DNA of 64,000 bases from positions 62,001-126,000 of the forward strand of contig CAINTJ010000029.1 in NCBI GenBank assembly GCA_903853385.1. Direction: 5' to 3'. Of this stretch, positions 8,414-17,114 are shown one piece after another. Under the pieces are notes generated by a model that had not been told where the DNA came from, ran no database searches, and saw nothing but the letters and a program-made list of their open reading frames with translations. Position 1 is the first letter of the stretch. Every line of letters begins with the position of its first letter. Made by a program: the position numbers and the translations under genes. The DNA is from an uncultured Gammaproteobacteria bacterium. Its GTDB lineage: Bacteria > Pseudomonadota > Gammaproteobacteria > Pseudomonadales > Pseudohongiellaceae.

Positions 8414-9160
8414 TCAGTGATGATGTAATTCCCACAACTTCGCATATTTCATGAAGTTGTAATACGCATGGTTCATGCTGGTGAGTATGCCTTCGCCACC
8501 ATCCAGAAAAAAGCCTTTGCCGAAATAGCAGGCGAGAAAGGAGACCGGAAATACCAGCAGCAGATGCCAGATCGTGCAGCGGGCACCCTTGGCAAATTTG
8601 TCTTCGGCCTTGAGCTGGCTGTACTGGTTGGACTTGGCCATGCGCTGGCTGAAAGTGAGATTTTCAAAATGCAGCAGGGTGGCGTCTGTGCTGCGAATGC
8701 GCCCGCTGATCTCGATACGTTCATGTACCTTGGCTGCTTCATAGTGGCCACAGCCACGCCGGAAGCAGCGGATCAGCAGGTCGGGTTTGGAGAAATGGCG
8801 CGGACGCTTGCCCCAGCGGATCAGCACGCGTTCACATTGCAGGGCATCGGCATCATCGGCCGTGATCAATGCTTGCATGGCTGCCAGCAACTCCGGGGTG
8901 AGCGCTTCATCGGCATCCAGATTCAGCACCCACGGTTGCGTACATAACGACAGCGCGTGATTTTTCTGGTCACTAAAGCCGGTCCAGTCGCGGTGGCTGG
9001 CCTTGACGTTGGCAAAACCCTGCGCGACCTGCAAGGTGTCATCAGTACTGCCGCAATCGACCAGGATGACTTCGGCAAAATCCTGCAACTGCGGTAACAG
9101 TCGTCGCAGATTGTCCGCCTCATTACGGGTGATCAGATAAGCACTTAACGGCAAACTCAT
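8414..9160 (-). CDS. Glycosyltransferase family 2, LPS core type (WaaE/KdtX-like)
   Basis: 248 residues with a GT-A fold: ITRNEADNLRRLLPQL at the start, VDCGSTDDT for nucleotide-sugar binding and NLDADEAL containing the DxD metal motif, then the core-type C-terminus FHLLLVFPVSFLACYFGKGFFLDGGEGI (tail hydrophobic and possibly membrane-associated), ending in a HHH tail. Relatives transfer glucose to heptose I of the LPS inner core (WaaE) or act on lipooligosaccharide. Its placement opposite a family-9 heptosyltransferase supports an LPS core role. Acceptor and sugar cannot be assigned from sequence alone. Confidence 0.85.
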   Translation of the reverse strand: MSLPLSAYLITRNEADNLRRLLPQLQDFAEVILVDCGSTDDTLQVAQGFANVKASHRDWTGFSDQKNHALSLCTQPWVLNLDADEALTPELLAAMQALITADDADALQCERVLIRWGKRPRHFSKPDLLIRCFRRGCGHYEAAKVHERIEISGRIRSTDATLLHFENLTFSQRMAKSNQYSQLKAEDKFAKGARCTIWHLLLVFPVSFLACYFGKGFFLDGGEGILTSMNHAYYNFMKYAKLWELHHH

Positions 9161-9344
9161 GTCGTAGTTTCACATTCCACATCAGATGTGCGGCACTGTA
9201 GCAAGCTTGCAGCAAGGCCGCCAACCCTGCCCGGGTTTACATGCCGGCTACTATTGGGAAATTGCTGTGATATTGCGTTTCGGGGCTTCGTGCACCGGAA
9301 TGCGCGCCACTTTCCTGATGGCTTTGACATCAATCACTGACACG

Positions 9345-11552
9345 TTAACCCAGGGTTGCCAACACCCGCTCCGGCGTAAACGGGAACCGGTTCATACGCT
9401 TGCCGGTGGCATCGAAGAAGGCATTGGCAATGGCGGCAGCAGCGGCGGCCATTACTTCTTCGCCGGCTCCCAGCGGTTCTTCCAGTATGCGTTGCACAAT
9501 CACCGGGGTAATGCGCGGGGCTTCGCTGAAGCGCAGGATCGGGTAAGTCGACCAATCGAGGCTGGTGACGTTGGTGGTATTGAATGTCACTTCCTCGTGC
9601 AGCATGCGACTGGCGGCCTGGGTCAATTGACCAATCAGCTGATTCTCGACGTTGGAAGGATTCACCACGCGGCCGGCATCGATCGCTCCGGCAATATGCA
9701 GCACGCGTACCACACCGGTTTTTCTGTTTACTTCGATCTCGGCGACCGCGCCACCCCAGGACGCCAGATGGGTGCCGAGTCCAATGCCGCGTCCAGTCAC
9801 CACTTCGGCGGTTGACAATTTCTGGGCGGAAGGTCGCGCCTGCCAGTTGGCCGCTTTGGCCGCCGCCTGTAGCACACCGCTCCAGTGTGCATCGAACATG
9901 TTCTGCAAACGGAACTCATAGGCATCGCGTCCGAGTTTGAAGGCCAGATCATCAATGGCTTGTTCCGAGATAAAGGCCATCGCCAGATCGAGTGGTGAGC
10001 GCAGCCATGCGCCCTTCAGATAATCCACGCCTGGCACGTGATGGTTAACCAGTTTGATGTTGGGAATCTTGTATTGGCCGCCCAACACCAGCGGGTTGAT
10101 CTGCATCGCTGCCATGGCTGGCCATTCAGCTGCCTGGGTGCCCTTGCTGCTTTGTTCGGTGCTTTCTATCAGTGACCAGTGATGCTGCCAGCCGTGGTAT
10201 TCATAGGTGAGCAGCTTGCCGTCAGCAGTTGCACTGGCATTGACTTTGCCAAGATGGGCCGGGCCATAGGTATCCCAGCCATGCTCATCCCAGCGCATGA
10301 ATTGCACACGTACTGGCGCGCCGGCCAGTTGCGACATCAGCGCGGCCGCCTGGGCTACGTCATCCCAGCACGAGTGGCCAAAGGTGCCGGCGCCATCGTG
10401 GTATTGCACACGCACCTGTTCCGGCTTGAGGCCAAGCAGGGCTGAGACATTGGTGCGGGTATTGTAGATGTCCTGTGATGAGCATAGCACCAGCGCACTG
10501 TCACGCTTGACGTCGGCCAGAGCACAGTTGGGTGCAAACGGCACATGGGCCTGATAGGGCCCATAGCCGGTGAAGTCGCTGGTTACAGCAGCGCTCTTGA
10601 TGGCAGCGAGATCGCCTTCGTTGCGGGCGATACGATCATCAGGCGCCGAAGCTTCCATTTTTTGGAACAGCCCGGCGTTGCCGGGCAAGTTGGCGGGTTG
10701 TTGCCATTGCACCTGCAATAGTTGGGCAGCGCGCACTGCATCCCATTCCCGTGGCGCAACTACTGCCAGGAAGTTGCCTTGTCGCAACACTTTGGCGCCG
10801 CTGATGCCGGTGATTGAAGCGTTATCAACACTGACAATCTGTACGCCATCCTTGTACGCGCCCTGACCACGTGGCCTGACGATGCGGCCGTGCAACATGC
10901 CGGGCAGGCGCTGGTGTTGCATGAAAGCGTAGGTGCCTTTGGCTTTGAGCGGAATGTCAGTACGCGGCAAGGGTTTGCTGACCAAGCGGTAAGTGGATGG
11001 ATCCTTAAGCGGTGCAGTACCGGTGAATGCCAGCTTGAACTGTTGATCGCCGATCAGTTCGCCATAGCTGACAGAGGCATTGTCATCACCACGCCCGGAC
11101 ACGATGCCGCTCTCCACTCGCAATTTATCCGTCGGCAATTGCAAACGTTGGGACGCCAGTGCCAGCAACGCCTGCCGGGCTTCGGCGGCTGCGCGTTGAA
11201 CCTGAGGTGCGCCACGATGCATGGCGGCACTGGAATAGGTGCCGCCCTGATTGGGGGTGATATGAGTGTCGTGACGCACGGTCTTAATCTGGTCCATCGA
11301 CAGGTCCAGCTCTTCGGCGGCTACCTGCAGCAGCGCCGTGGAACAACCCTGGCCAAGCTCAACAAAACCAACATAGATGGTGGCAGTATTGTCGCTGTGG
11401 ATGGCTATCCAGCTATCGATCTGTTTGGCATCGGGGGGGCCAGCTACCGGATTGCGCGCTTGTGCGAAAGCGGCGGGCAGGAACGGGAAACTGATGATCA
11501 GGGTGCCGCCGGCTTTGAGCAATGAGCGACGATTGCGCGAGAAGGTATTCAT
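9345..11552 (-). CDS. Molybdopterin-binding large subunit of a xanthine-dehydrogenase-family hydroxylase (IorB-like), Tat-exported
   Basis: 735 residues. The N-terminus NRRSLLKAGGTLIISFPFLPAAFA is a twin-arginine signal, so the enzyme folds with its cofactor in the cytoplasm and works in the periplasm. Family landmarks follow: GFVELGQGCSTALLQVAAEEL, TGTAPLKDPSTYRLVSKPLPRTD, LPGMLHGRIVRP, and near the end EEPLGAGEEVMAAAAAAIANAF with the catalytic Glu of molybdenum hydroxylases. It resembles isoquinoline 1-oxidoreductase beta and similar aldehyde-oxidising enzymes. The ATG overlaps the stop of the 2Fe-2S gene by 4 bp, so both are translated together. No FAD subunit, cytochrome partner or XdhC chaperone adjoins it, so the electron acceptor and substrate are unknown. 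Confidence 0.9.
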   Translation of the reverse strand: MNTFSRNRRSLLKAGGTLIISFPFLPAAFAQARNPVAGPPDAKQIDSWIAIHSDNTATIYVGFVELGQGCSTALLQVAAEELDLSMDQIKTVRHDTHITPNQGGTYSSAAMHRGAPQVQRAAAEARQALLALASQRLQLPTDKLRVESGIVSGRGDDNASVSYGELIGDQQFKLAFTGTAPLKDPSTYRLVSKPLPRTDIPLKAKGTYAFMQHQRLPGMLHGRIVRPRGQGAYKDGVQIVSVDNASITGISGAKVLRQGNFLAVVAPREWDAVRAAQLLQVQWQQPANLPGNAGLFQKMEASAPDDRIARNEGDLAAIKSAAVTSDFTGYGPYQAHVPFAPNCALADVKRDSALVLCSSQDIYNTRTNVSALLGLKPEQVRVQYHDGAGTFGHSCWDDVAQAAALMSQLAGAPVRVQFMRWDEHGWDTYGPAHLGKVNASATADGKLLTYEYHGWQHHWSLIESTEQSSKGTQAAEWPAMAAMQINPLVLGGQYKIPNIKLVNHHVPGVDYLKGAWLRSPLDLAMAFISEQAIDDLAFKLGRDAYEFRLQNMFDAHWSGVLQAAAKAANWQARPSAQKLSTAEVVTGRGIGLGTHLASWGGAVAEIEVNRKTGVVRVLHIAGAIDAGRVVNPSNVENQLIGQLTQAASRMLHEEVTFNTTNVTSLDWSTYPILRFSEAPRITPVIVQRILEEPLGAGEEVMAAAAAAIANAFFDATGKRMNRFPFTPERVLATLG

Positions 11553-12061
11553 GCTTTGCCTCTCATGCTGCGGGCAGCTTGCTCAATGGCAGTGATGATT
11601 TTGGGATAGGTACCACAGCGACAAAGATGACCATTCATCGCAGTGCGGATTTCCTGTTCACTGGGCGAGGGGTTTTTGGCCAACAGTTCAGTGGCCTTGA
11701 TCTGGATGCCGTTGGTGCAATAACCACACTGGATGGCCTGGGTATCGATCAGCGCTTGTTGCAGCGGAGTGAATTCCGGCACTTTGGCCAGCCCTTTACT
11801 GGCCGCATGCAGGGCCGGCAAGCCCTCGAGTGTGGTGACAGTCTTGCCGGTGATGGCAGACAGCGGGGTGACACACGAACGCACTTCAACGCCATCCACC
11901 AGCACCGAACAGGAACCGCATTGTGCCAGCCCGCAGCCGAAGCGCGGGCCTAGCAAGTGCAGTTCATCAGTAAGTACATAGAGCAATGGAGTATCAGCGG
12001 AAGCAGTTACCGCCACTTCGCTGCCGTTGAGACTGAATTTGCTGTTGCTGGAATCGGCCAT
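11549..12061 (-). CDS. (2Fe-2S)-binding small subunit of the molybdenum hydroxylase (IorA-like)
   Basis: 170 residues from the ATG at 12061, which has a purine-rich GGGGGGA upstream. A plant-type ferredoxin domain has the first cluster motif GCGLAQCGSCSVLVDG (with the fourth Cys in VRSCVTPL). A helical domain holds the second cluster, QCGYCTNG and HLCRCGTYP. These two clusters pass electrons from the molybdenum site in the partner subunit. Unlike the large subunit it has no obvious signal at this start, which suits hitch-hiking export of a preformed dimer. An in-frame start at 12175 would add a hydrophobic stretch but has no family support. Confidence 0.9.
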   Translation of the reverse strand: MADSSNSKFSLNGSEVAVTASADTPLLYVLTDELHLLGPRFGCGLAQCGSCSVLVDGVEVRSCVTPLSAITGKTVTTLEGLPALHAASKGLAKVPEFTPLQQALIDTQAIQCGYCTNGIQIKATELLAKNPSPSEQEIRTAMNGHLCRCGTYPKIITAIEQAARSMRGKA

Positions 12062-12185
12062 GGTATTCCCCCCGGAAGCGTGGAGGGATACTACCAGCAA
12101 AGCCAAAACCGTTGCAGTTCGGGTACGCCAGCTTTCTATGGAATATGCAGTCACGGCACTTTCATTTGCTCGCAAGTTGAAGTGA

Positions 12186-12467
12186 TTACAGCCGGCTTGG
12201 CTACCGATTGCTGTTTCTCTACGTACCCAGAAACTGGCAGTGCTGATCTATTCGGATACCGAGCGTGACCCTGCACTTTTCCGCGTCAAGATCGACAAAC
12301 ACTCGCGTGCACTCAATACCCAGTTGTTGTACAGCTACCGGGTCAATGCACAGCCCCGGTTCTTTGTCGGCTACTCTGACAACTCGATGCAGGATGCAGG
12401 GGTAAGCGCACTGGAAGCCACCTATCGCACCTTATTTGCGAAATTCTCCTATGCCTGGCAATACTGA
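12186..12467 (+). pseudogene. C-terminal remnant of an outer-membrane DUF5916-type barrel protein
   Basis: An open stretch of 93 codons after a stop at 12183. From about 12216 it reads SLRTQKLAVLIYSDTERD, then LLYSYRVNAQPRFFVGYSDNS, and it ends TLFAKFSYAWQY. The final beta strands, the closing aromatic residue and the wording FVGYSDNS...LFAKFSYAWQ match from memory the C-terminus of DUF5916 proteins (CBM9-like domain plus a TonB-dependent-receptor-like barrel, usually 700 residues or more). Nothing upstream corresponds to the rest; the 2Fe-2S gene begins within 125 bp on the other strand. It is therefore a decayed fragment, not a working gene. Confidence 0.55.
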
Positions 12468-12623
12468 AAACGGCCAGCAACCACAGTGCGGCTGAATCAG
12501 ACTTTGGCAGTCAGGTATTTGGATTTGTTCAAGAATTGTGGTGAATTTTTCTTATGCCAGTGGTTTTTTCTTGATTTTTAGTGTTTTAATAATCGAGTTG
12601 GGTTAATAACAAGGAATATCTCC

Positions 12624-12776
12624 ATGATTGCATTGATAGTTTACGCAGCCGCGCTTTTGATAGTGATCCTGCATTTCACCAGGTTCTGGTCCAACCGCAA
12701 CATGGAGTGGGTGGTACTGGTTGCACCGGTTATTGTGTTTGCAGTGAATATTCTCGATTTCCTGAAGATTATCTGA
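12624..12776 (+). CDS. Small membrane protein of 50 residues, function unknown
   Basis: ATG at 12624 with AAGGA eight bases upstream. The product has two hydrophobic helices (about 2-16, IALIVYAAALLIVIL, and 29-48, WVVLVAPVIVFAVNI) separated by a short charged turn HFTRFWSNRNME. This is a hairpin membrane protein with both ends on the same side. It ends tail to tail with the MFS transporter and overlaps its 3' end by 8 bp. The AT-rich stretch just upstream could hold a promoter. I recognise no family. The ribosome-binding site and clean helical pattern are the reasons for calling it. Confidence 0.55.
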   Translation: MIALIVYAAALLIVILHFTRFWSNRNMEWVVLVAPVIVFAVNILDFLKII

Positions 12777-14097
12777 GATAGCGTTTTCGTGTAATGCTTT
12801 CGCCCTGATCCTGCCAGACAGTATCGGGGGTGATGTCCCCACCGCAGTTTTTCCGCTCCAAGTGCCGCGATGTTCTCGCAAACAGCCAAGCTGACCAGCT
12901 CCAGCTCACTGCCAGCAGTGCCAGTATCGCCAGGCCCAATGCCCGGGTTCCGAGGCGCGGACCGAGCCAGTCACTCATCATGCCGACAAATAGCGGCCCT
13001 AGCGGCAAGGCCACAATATTACTCACCAGCAAGGAATAGGCATGGGCCAGGGCTCGTTGCTGTTGACCACCGAGCAATTGCAACAGTGTCAGTACCGGAC
13101 CCACATTCATGTGCATCAGTACTGCGAGGCCAGCCAGAGCGCACAAGGCAAGCTGGGGGGCCGGATTGAGTAACACCAGTGGCAGCAACGGCAACGTGCC
13201 GCACAGTGACCATTGACACAAACGCGCAAAGGCGCGACCGCTGTGGTCCCAGTCCCAACGTTGTGCCAGCCAGCCTCCGGCCAGCGAGCCACACAGTCCG
13301 CCACCGCCATAGACTGCGGCCATCCACAGGCCGGCTTGGGTGCTATCCATGCCATAGTGACGCATGAAAAATGCAGCCATCCACAGGCCTGAGCCACTGG
13401 CTCCCAGGGTAAACAGGCAGGCGGCGGCAACCAGTGAGGCATAACCTTGGCGCTGCCATAACGCTACTGAGCATTGCCAGAAGGTACGTGAGCTGCCAGA
13501 CCAAGGCTGATCATCGGTGGCGCCACGTACAGGTTCTTTCAGTGTAAGCAATAGCAAGCAGCCCAGCATTACCCCGGGCAGACCCAGCCATTGCATGGTA
13601 AGTCGCCAGCCCAGGTGTGCATTGATAAGGCCGCCGGCGAGATAGCCGACCAGCACCCCGATCGGTATCGCGGAGGCCAGCACTGCACAGGCACGCCCAC
13701 GCAGTGACGGTGGAAAATAATCTGCCAGCAATGATGTGGTGGGCGGGTAGGCTCCTGCTTCACCCACTCCTACTCCGATGCGCGCGAGAAACAATGCAGC
13801 AAAACTGCCAGCCTGGCCGCACAGCATCGTCATCAGGCTCCACAGCGACACGGCAATGGCAATGATGGTGCGACGGTTATAACGTTCTGCCAGCCATGCC
13901 ACCGGGATGCCCAGTACTCCGTACAACAAGGCGAACGCCAGACCGCCCAGCAACGCAAGCTGGGTATCACTGAGCCGGAATTCGGCTTTGATGGGCTCCA
14001 GCAATACAGCCAGGATTTGCAAATCGACAAAACGCAACAACGCGGCAGTCCATAGCAAGGCCAGTACATACAAACGATAGTAGTTACGGTTATGCAT
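12769..14097 (-). CDS. Major facilitator superfamily transporter (Spinster-like)
   Basis: 442 residues with about twelve membrane helices. The loop between helices 2 and 3 carries the MFS signature form GIPVAWLAERYNRRTIIAIAVSLWS. Helix 4-5 has LARIGVGVGEAGAYPPTTSLLADYFPPSLRGRA, the pattern of the Spinster/hexuronate branch. The central loop (about 190-215) is short and hydrophilic. The gene is alone on its strand, divergent from the methyltransferase at 14266. The substrate is not predictable; relatives near catabolic genes move organic acids or lipids. It starts at the first ATG before the hydrophobic helix. Confidence 0.88.
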   Translation of the reverse strand: MHNRNYYRLYVLALLWTAALLRFVDLQILAVLLEPIKAEFRLSDTQLALLGGLAFALLYGVLGIPVAWLAERYNRRTIIAIAVSLWSLMTMLCGQAGSFAALFLARIGVGVGEAGAYPPTTSLLADYFPPSLRGRACAVLASAIPIGVLVGYLAGGLINAHLGWRLTMQWLGLPGVMLGCLLLLTLKEPVRGATDDQPWSGSSRTFWQCSVALWQRQGYASLVAAACLFTLGASGSGLWMAAFFMRHYGMDSTQAGLWMAAVYGGGGLCGSLAGGWLAQRWDWDHSGRAFARLCQWSLCGTLPLLPLVLLNPAPQLALCALAGLAVLMHMNVGPVLTLLQLLGGQQQRALAHAYSLLVSNIVALPLGPLFVGMMSDWLGPRLGTRALGLAILALLAVSWSWSAWLFARTSRHLERKNCGGDITPDTVWQDQGESITRKRYLR

Positions 14098-14245
14098 GGT
14101 TCCTCCGTGAACGTGACGATGCCTTTGACACCGCAGTCTAGTAGGGATTTGCCGTTTTTCCCGGAAATCTGCTCATGACGCTGGTATTGGCAGATACCTG
14201 CCATCGCAACGACCAGGTACTGGTATAAACTCGACTTATCATTTA

Positions 14246-14259
14246 CTTCACATGTGAAG
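14246..14259. promoter_or_regulatory. 14-bp perfect palindrome between MFS transporter and methyltransferase
   Basis: CTTCACATGTGAAG ends 6 bp before the ATG at 14266 and sits in the divergent intergenic region of two genes. It could be the binding site of a dimeric repressor acting on the methyltransferase transcript. No regulator gene adjoins it. Confidence 0.35.
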
Positions 14260-14265
14260 CCGTAC

Positions 14266-15150
14266 ATGAGCTCAACACTACACTCAGCGCCAAAACCCTT
14301 GTTGCAGGGGCAGGATTGGTCGGGGGCGATGGGCGAAAAATGGAATCATTGGCACCAACGCTTTGAAGCCATGCTGGCGCCGATTGGTGCGGCGACCCTG
14401 GAGCTGGCTGCCTGCCGCAACGGCGAGCGGGTGCTCGATATCGGCTGCGGCGCTGGTGCCACCACGTTGGCGCTGGCCCGGCAGGTGGGGCCGAGTGGGC
14501 AGGTACTTGGTGTCGATATTTCATCAGCTTTGGTGCAGACAGCTGCCGCGCGCGCTGAACAGAACGGAATTATCAATGCCGGTTTCTTGTGTGGTGATGC
14601 GTCCATCCTCAAGCTGCCGCACACAGGCTATGACCTGCTGTTTTCCCGTTTTGGCGTGATGTTCTTCAACGATCCGCTTGCGGCGTTCCGGAATATGCGT
14701 TTGATGCTGGGCGAGGGGGGCAGGGTGGCTTTTTGCTGCTGGGGGCCGCCGCCGGAAAATCCGTGGGTGAGCAGTTTGGCGGCGGTGGTATCCCGACATA
14801 TGGCTTTGCCGGTCCCGGATCCATTGGCGCCAGGTCCTTTTGCTTTTGCCGACCAGATCCGTACCCGCACCATTCTTGAACAGGCGGGTTTTACCCGCAT
14901 CCAGTTCACACCCTGGCACGGCAAGCAGATTCTGGGTGGTCCCGGCCTCGATCTGGATGAAGTCCTGCAGTTTGCGGAAAAAGCTTTTTTTGTTGGTGAT
15001 GTACTTGAAGGCAAGCCCGAGCAGTTATGCCAACAAGTGCTGGCTGATGTGCGTGAGTTTCTGCGTTCACGACAGACTAAACATGGAGTCGAGCTGGATG
15101 CGATGGCGTGGTTGGTGAGTGCCGGTTGCGCTGGGAAATCATCAGCCTAG
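14266..15150 (+). CDS. Class I SAM-dependent methyltransferase
   Basis: 294 residues. Motif I VLDIGCGAGATTLALAR with the following acidic GVDISSALVQTA binds S-adenosylmethionine. LLFSRFGVMFFNDPLAAFRNMRLML is the post-I to motif III region of the UbiE/COQ5-like small-molecule methyltransferases, and FCCWGPPPENPW is common in that group. The start at 14266 is preferred over the GTG four codons upstream, which lies in a palindrome. The last 30 residues are unremarkable. The substrate is unknown; it is followed 44 bp later by rsmJ on the same strand. Confidence 0.82.
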   Translation: MSSTLHSAPKPLLQGQDWSGAMGEKWNHWHQRFEAMLAPIGAATLELAACRNGERVLDIGCGAGATTLALARQVGPSGQVLGVDISSALVQTAAARAEQNGIINAGFLCGDASILKLPHTGYDLLFSRFGVMFFNDPLAAFRNMRLMLGEGGRVAFCCWGPPPENPWVSSLAAVVSRHMALPVPDPLAPGPFAFADQIRTRTILEQAGFTRIQFTPWHGKQILGGPGLDLDEVLQFAEKAFFVGDVLEGKPEQLCQQVLADVREFLRSRQTKHGVELDAMAWLVSAGCAGKSSA

Positions 15151-15194
15151 GCTGGATAATTGAAGCTGTTCCTTTAAGAGTTTACTTGAGATTT

Positions 15195-16004
15195 ATGTTC
15201 CAGGTGCGATTGCAAAAGAGTGAAGACTATCAGGCGTTGCCGGACTCTGAGCTACTGGCCCTGCTCCATTTGGAAACAGCCATTCATGCAGGCGTTGCTA
15301 GTGCACCAGTGCAGCTTCAGCTTAACGCCGATGCTGGCGGGCTGTCATTGCAGGATGCCAGCGAGCCGTGGGCCACAGCTACTCGCGTTGATTTCCTGGA
15401 TGCCACTTTGCAATACCGGCTGCGCACTACCGGCAAACGTCAGGGGCTTGGCAAAGCCGTTGGTCTTGATAAAACGGCATCCGGCCAGCAGATCTTCGTG
15501 GTGGATGCCACCGCAGGTTTGGGGCGTGATGCGCTGGTGCTGGCCAATCTTGGCTGCCGTGTGTTGTTACTGGAACAGTCGCCAGTGATGCATGCACTGC
15601 TGGCAGATGGGTTTCGCCGGGGCCGCGGGGAGGCGACATCAGCATTCCTGACGGTGCTTGAGCGCATGCAGCTGCAGCGTGCGGATGCCCGCCAATGGCT
15701 GGCAGCGGCAGCAGGCGGGGAAACCGAGCGTCCTGATGTGGTTTATCTCGACCCGATGTTCCCACCCCGCAGCAAGCAAGCGAAAGTGAAAAAGGATATT
15801 GCCTTGCTGCATCGATTACTGGGCAGTGAATCTGACCTTGGTTCCTTGTTGCAGGCAGCACTGGCGGTGGCTCGTTACCGCGTGGTGTTGAAGCGGCCAG
15901 ACGGCAAGCTGCCGCCGGGACTGCCGGCGCCAACCTTGTGGATTGGTGACAAACCGACGGCGTTTGCGGTCTACGTCAACAGCAGTTTTTCCAGCAAGAG
16001 CTGA
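15195..16004 (+). CDS. rsmJ: 16S rRNA (guanine1516-N2)-methyltransferase RsmJ
   Basis: 269 residues, the usual length. Features seen are [28 protein letters not shown], motif [23 protein letters not shown], and the catalytic [16 protein letters not shown] (the DPMFP box that positions the target base amine). RsmJ methylates G1516 near the decoding site of the small ribosomal subunit. The ATG at 15195 follows a T-rich stretch without a strong ribosome-binding site, so expression may depend on the upstream gene. Its 3' end overlaps dapE on the other strand by 34 bp. Confidence 0.95.
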   Translation: MFQVRLQKSEDYQALPDSELLALLHLETAIHAGVASAPVQLQLNADAGGLSLQDASEPWATATRVDFLDATLQYRLRTTGKRQGLGKAVGLDKTASGQQIFVVDATAGLGRDALVLANLGCRVLLLEQSPVMHALLADGFRRGRGEATSAFLTVLERMQLQRADARQWLAAAAGGETERPDVVYLDPMFPPRSKQAKVKKDIALLHRLLGSESDLGSLLQAALAVARYRVVLKRPDGKLPPGLPAPTLWIGDKPTAFAVYVNSSFSSKS

Positions 16005-17101
16005 TAGATTGCGGTCAGTCGCTCCAGCTCGACCACTTCAATATTTTCGTTCACCTTGTGGATGGTGGCATTCACCGGGCCCAGTTCCACCACTTCAGCG
16101 CCAGTAGGGGCGATAAAGCGGCCATCGCTGGTACCGCCGCCGGTTGAAAGCAATGTGGTGATGCCCATCACCTCTTTGATACTGTCCCGTGCGGCTGCTA
16201 CCAAACGCCCTTCCGGTGTCAGGAACGGATTGCCGCTGAGCTGCCAATCCAGCTGATAGTCTCGATAATGTTTGTTGAAGATTGCTGCTGTGGTTTGCTG
16301 CAACTGCCCGACTGTCACTTCAGTGGAAAAACGGAAATTGAACAATGCTTCCATGCTGCCGGGGATTACATTGTTGGCACCGGTACCAGCATGAATATTG
16401 GAAATCTGGAAACTGGTGGGTGGGAAATAGGCGTTGCCGCGATCCCACTCCACTGCAGCGAGTTCAGTGAGCGCCGGCAAGAATGCATGAATCGGATTGC
16501 AGGCCAGATGGGGATAGGCCACATGACCCAACTGGCCATTGACGCGCAGAATGCCGTTCAGAGAGCCGCGTCTGCCATTTTTAATGACATCACCTGTCAG
16601 CGTGGTACTGGAGGGTTCTCCTACTACACACCAGGTGATTTTTTCACCACGTGCTTCCAGCACTTCCACTACGCGGCGCGTACCGTCGATGGCGATGCTT
16701 TCTTCATCGCTGGTGATCAGGAAGGCGAGGGAGCCGTTGTGCCGGGGATGAGCCGCCAGAAATTGCCGGCAGGCAGTGATCATCGCAGCCAGTGAACCTT
16801 TCATGTCGGCTGCGCCGCGCCCATACAAACGCCCGTCCCGAATCGTGGGGGTGAAGGGTTCACTCAACCAGTCGTTGCTGTCGCCCGCCGGCACTACATC
16901 AGTGTGACCGGCGAAACACAGCACGGGGCCGTGCGATCCAAGCCGGGCCCAGAAATTGCTGACAGCACCGAACGGCATTTGCTCAATGACGAAACCGAGT
17001 TTTTGCAGCTCGGCACACAATAGCGCCTGGCAACCATGATCGTGTGGACTCAGTGACGGTTGTTCGATCAAAGCCTTGGCAAGGCTCAAGGTGTCATTCA
17101 T
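15971..17101 (-). CDS. dapE: Succinyl-diaminopimelate desuccinylase DapE
   Basis: 376 residues of the M20 zinc-peptidase family. [13 protein letters not shown] holds the first metal His and the catalytic Asp. [14 protein letters not shown] holds the bridging Asp. [18 protein letters not shown] contains the catalytic general-base Glu, and [24 protein letters not shown] the DapE C-terminal signature. It releases succinate to give LL-diaminopimelate for lysine and peptidoglycan synthesis. It lies 13 bp after dapD on the same strand, so the two are co-transcribed. Confidence 0.97.
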   Translation of the reverse strand: MNDTLSLAKALIEQPSLSPHDHGCQALLCAELQKLGFVIEQMPFGAVSNFWARLGSHGPVLCFAGHTDVVPAGDSNDWLSEPFTPTIRDGRLYGRGAADMKGSLAAMITACRQFLAAHPRHNGSLAFLITSDEESIAIDGTRRVVEVLEARGEKITWCVVGEPSSTTLTGDVIKNGRRGSLNGILRVNGQLGHVAYPHLACNPIHAFLPALTELAAVEWDRGNAYFPPTSFQISNIHAGTGANNVIPGSMEALFNFRFSTEVTVGQLQQTTAAIFNKHYRDYQLDWQLSGNPFLTPEGRLVAAARDSIKEVMGITTLLSTGGGTSDGRFIAPTGAEVVELGPVNATIHKVNENIEVVELERLTAIYQLLLEKLLLT

Positions 17102-17114
17102 AGCTGATCCGGTT

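Noticed and set aside
9186-9815. 209-codon plus-strand frame
   Set aside because: It mostly lies antisense to the molybdenum hydroxylase large subunit, with low-complexity His/Gly/Arg composition.
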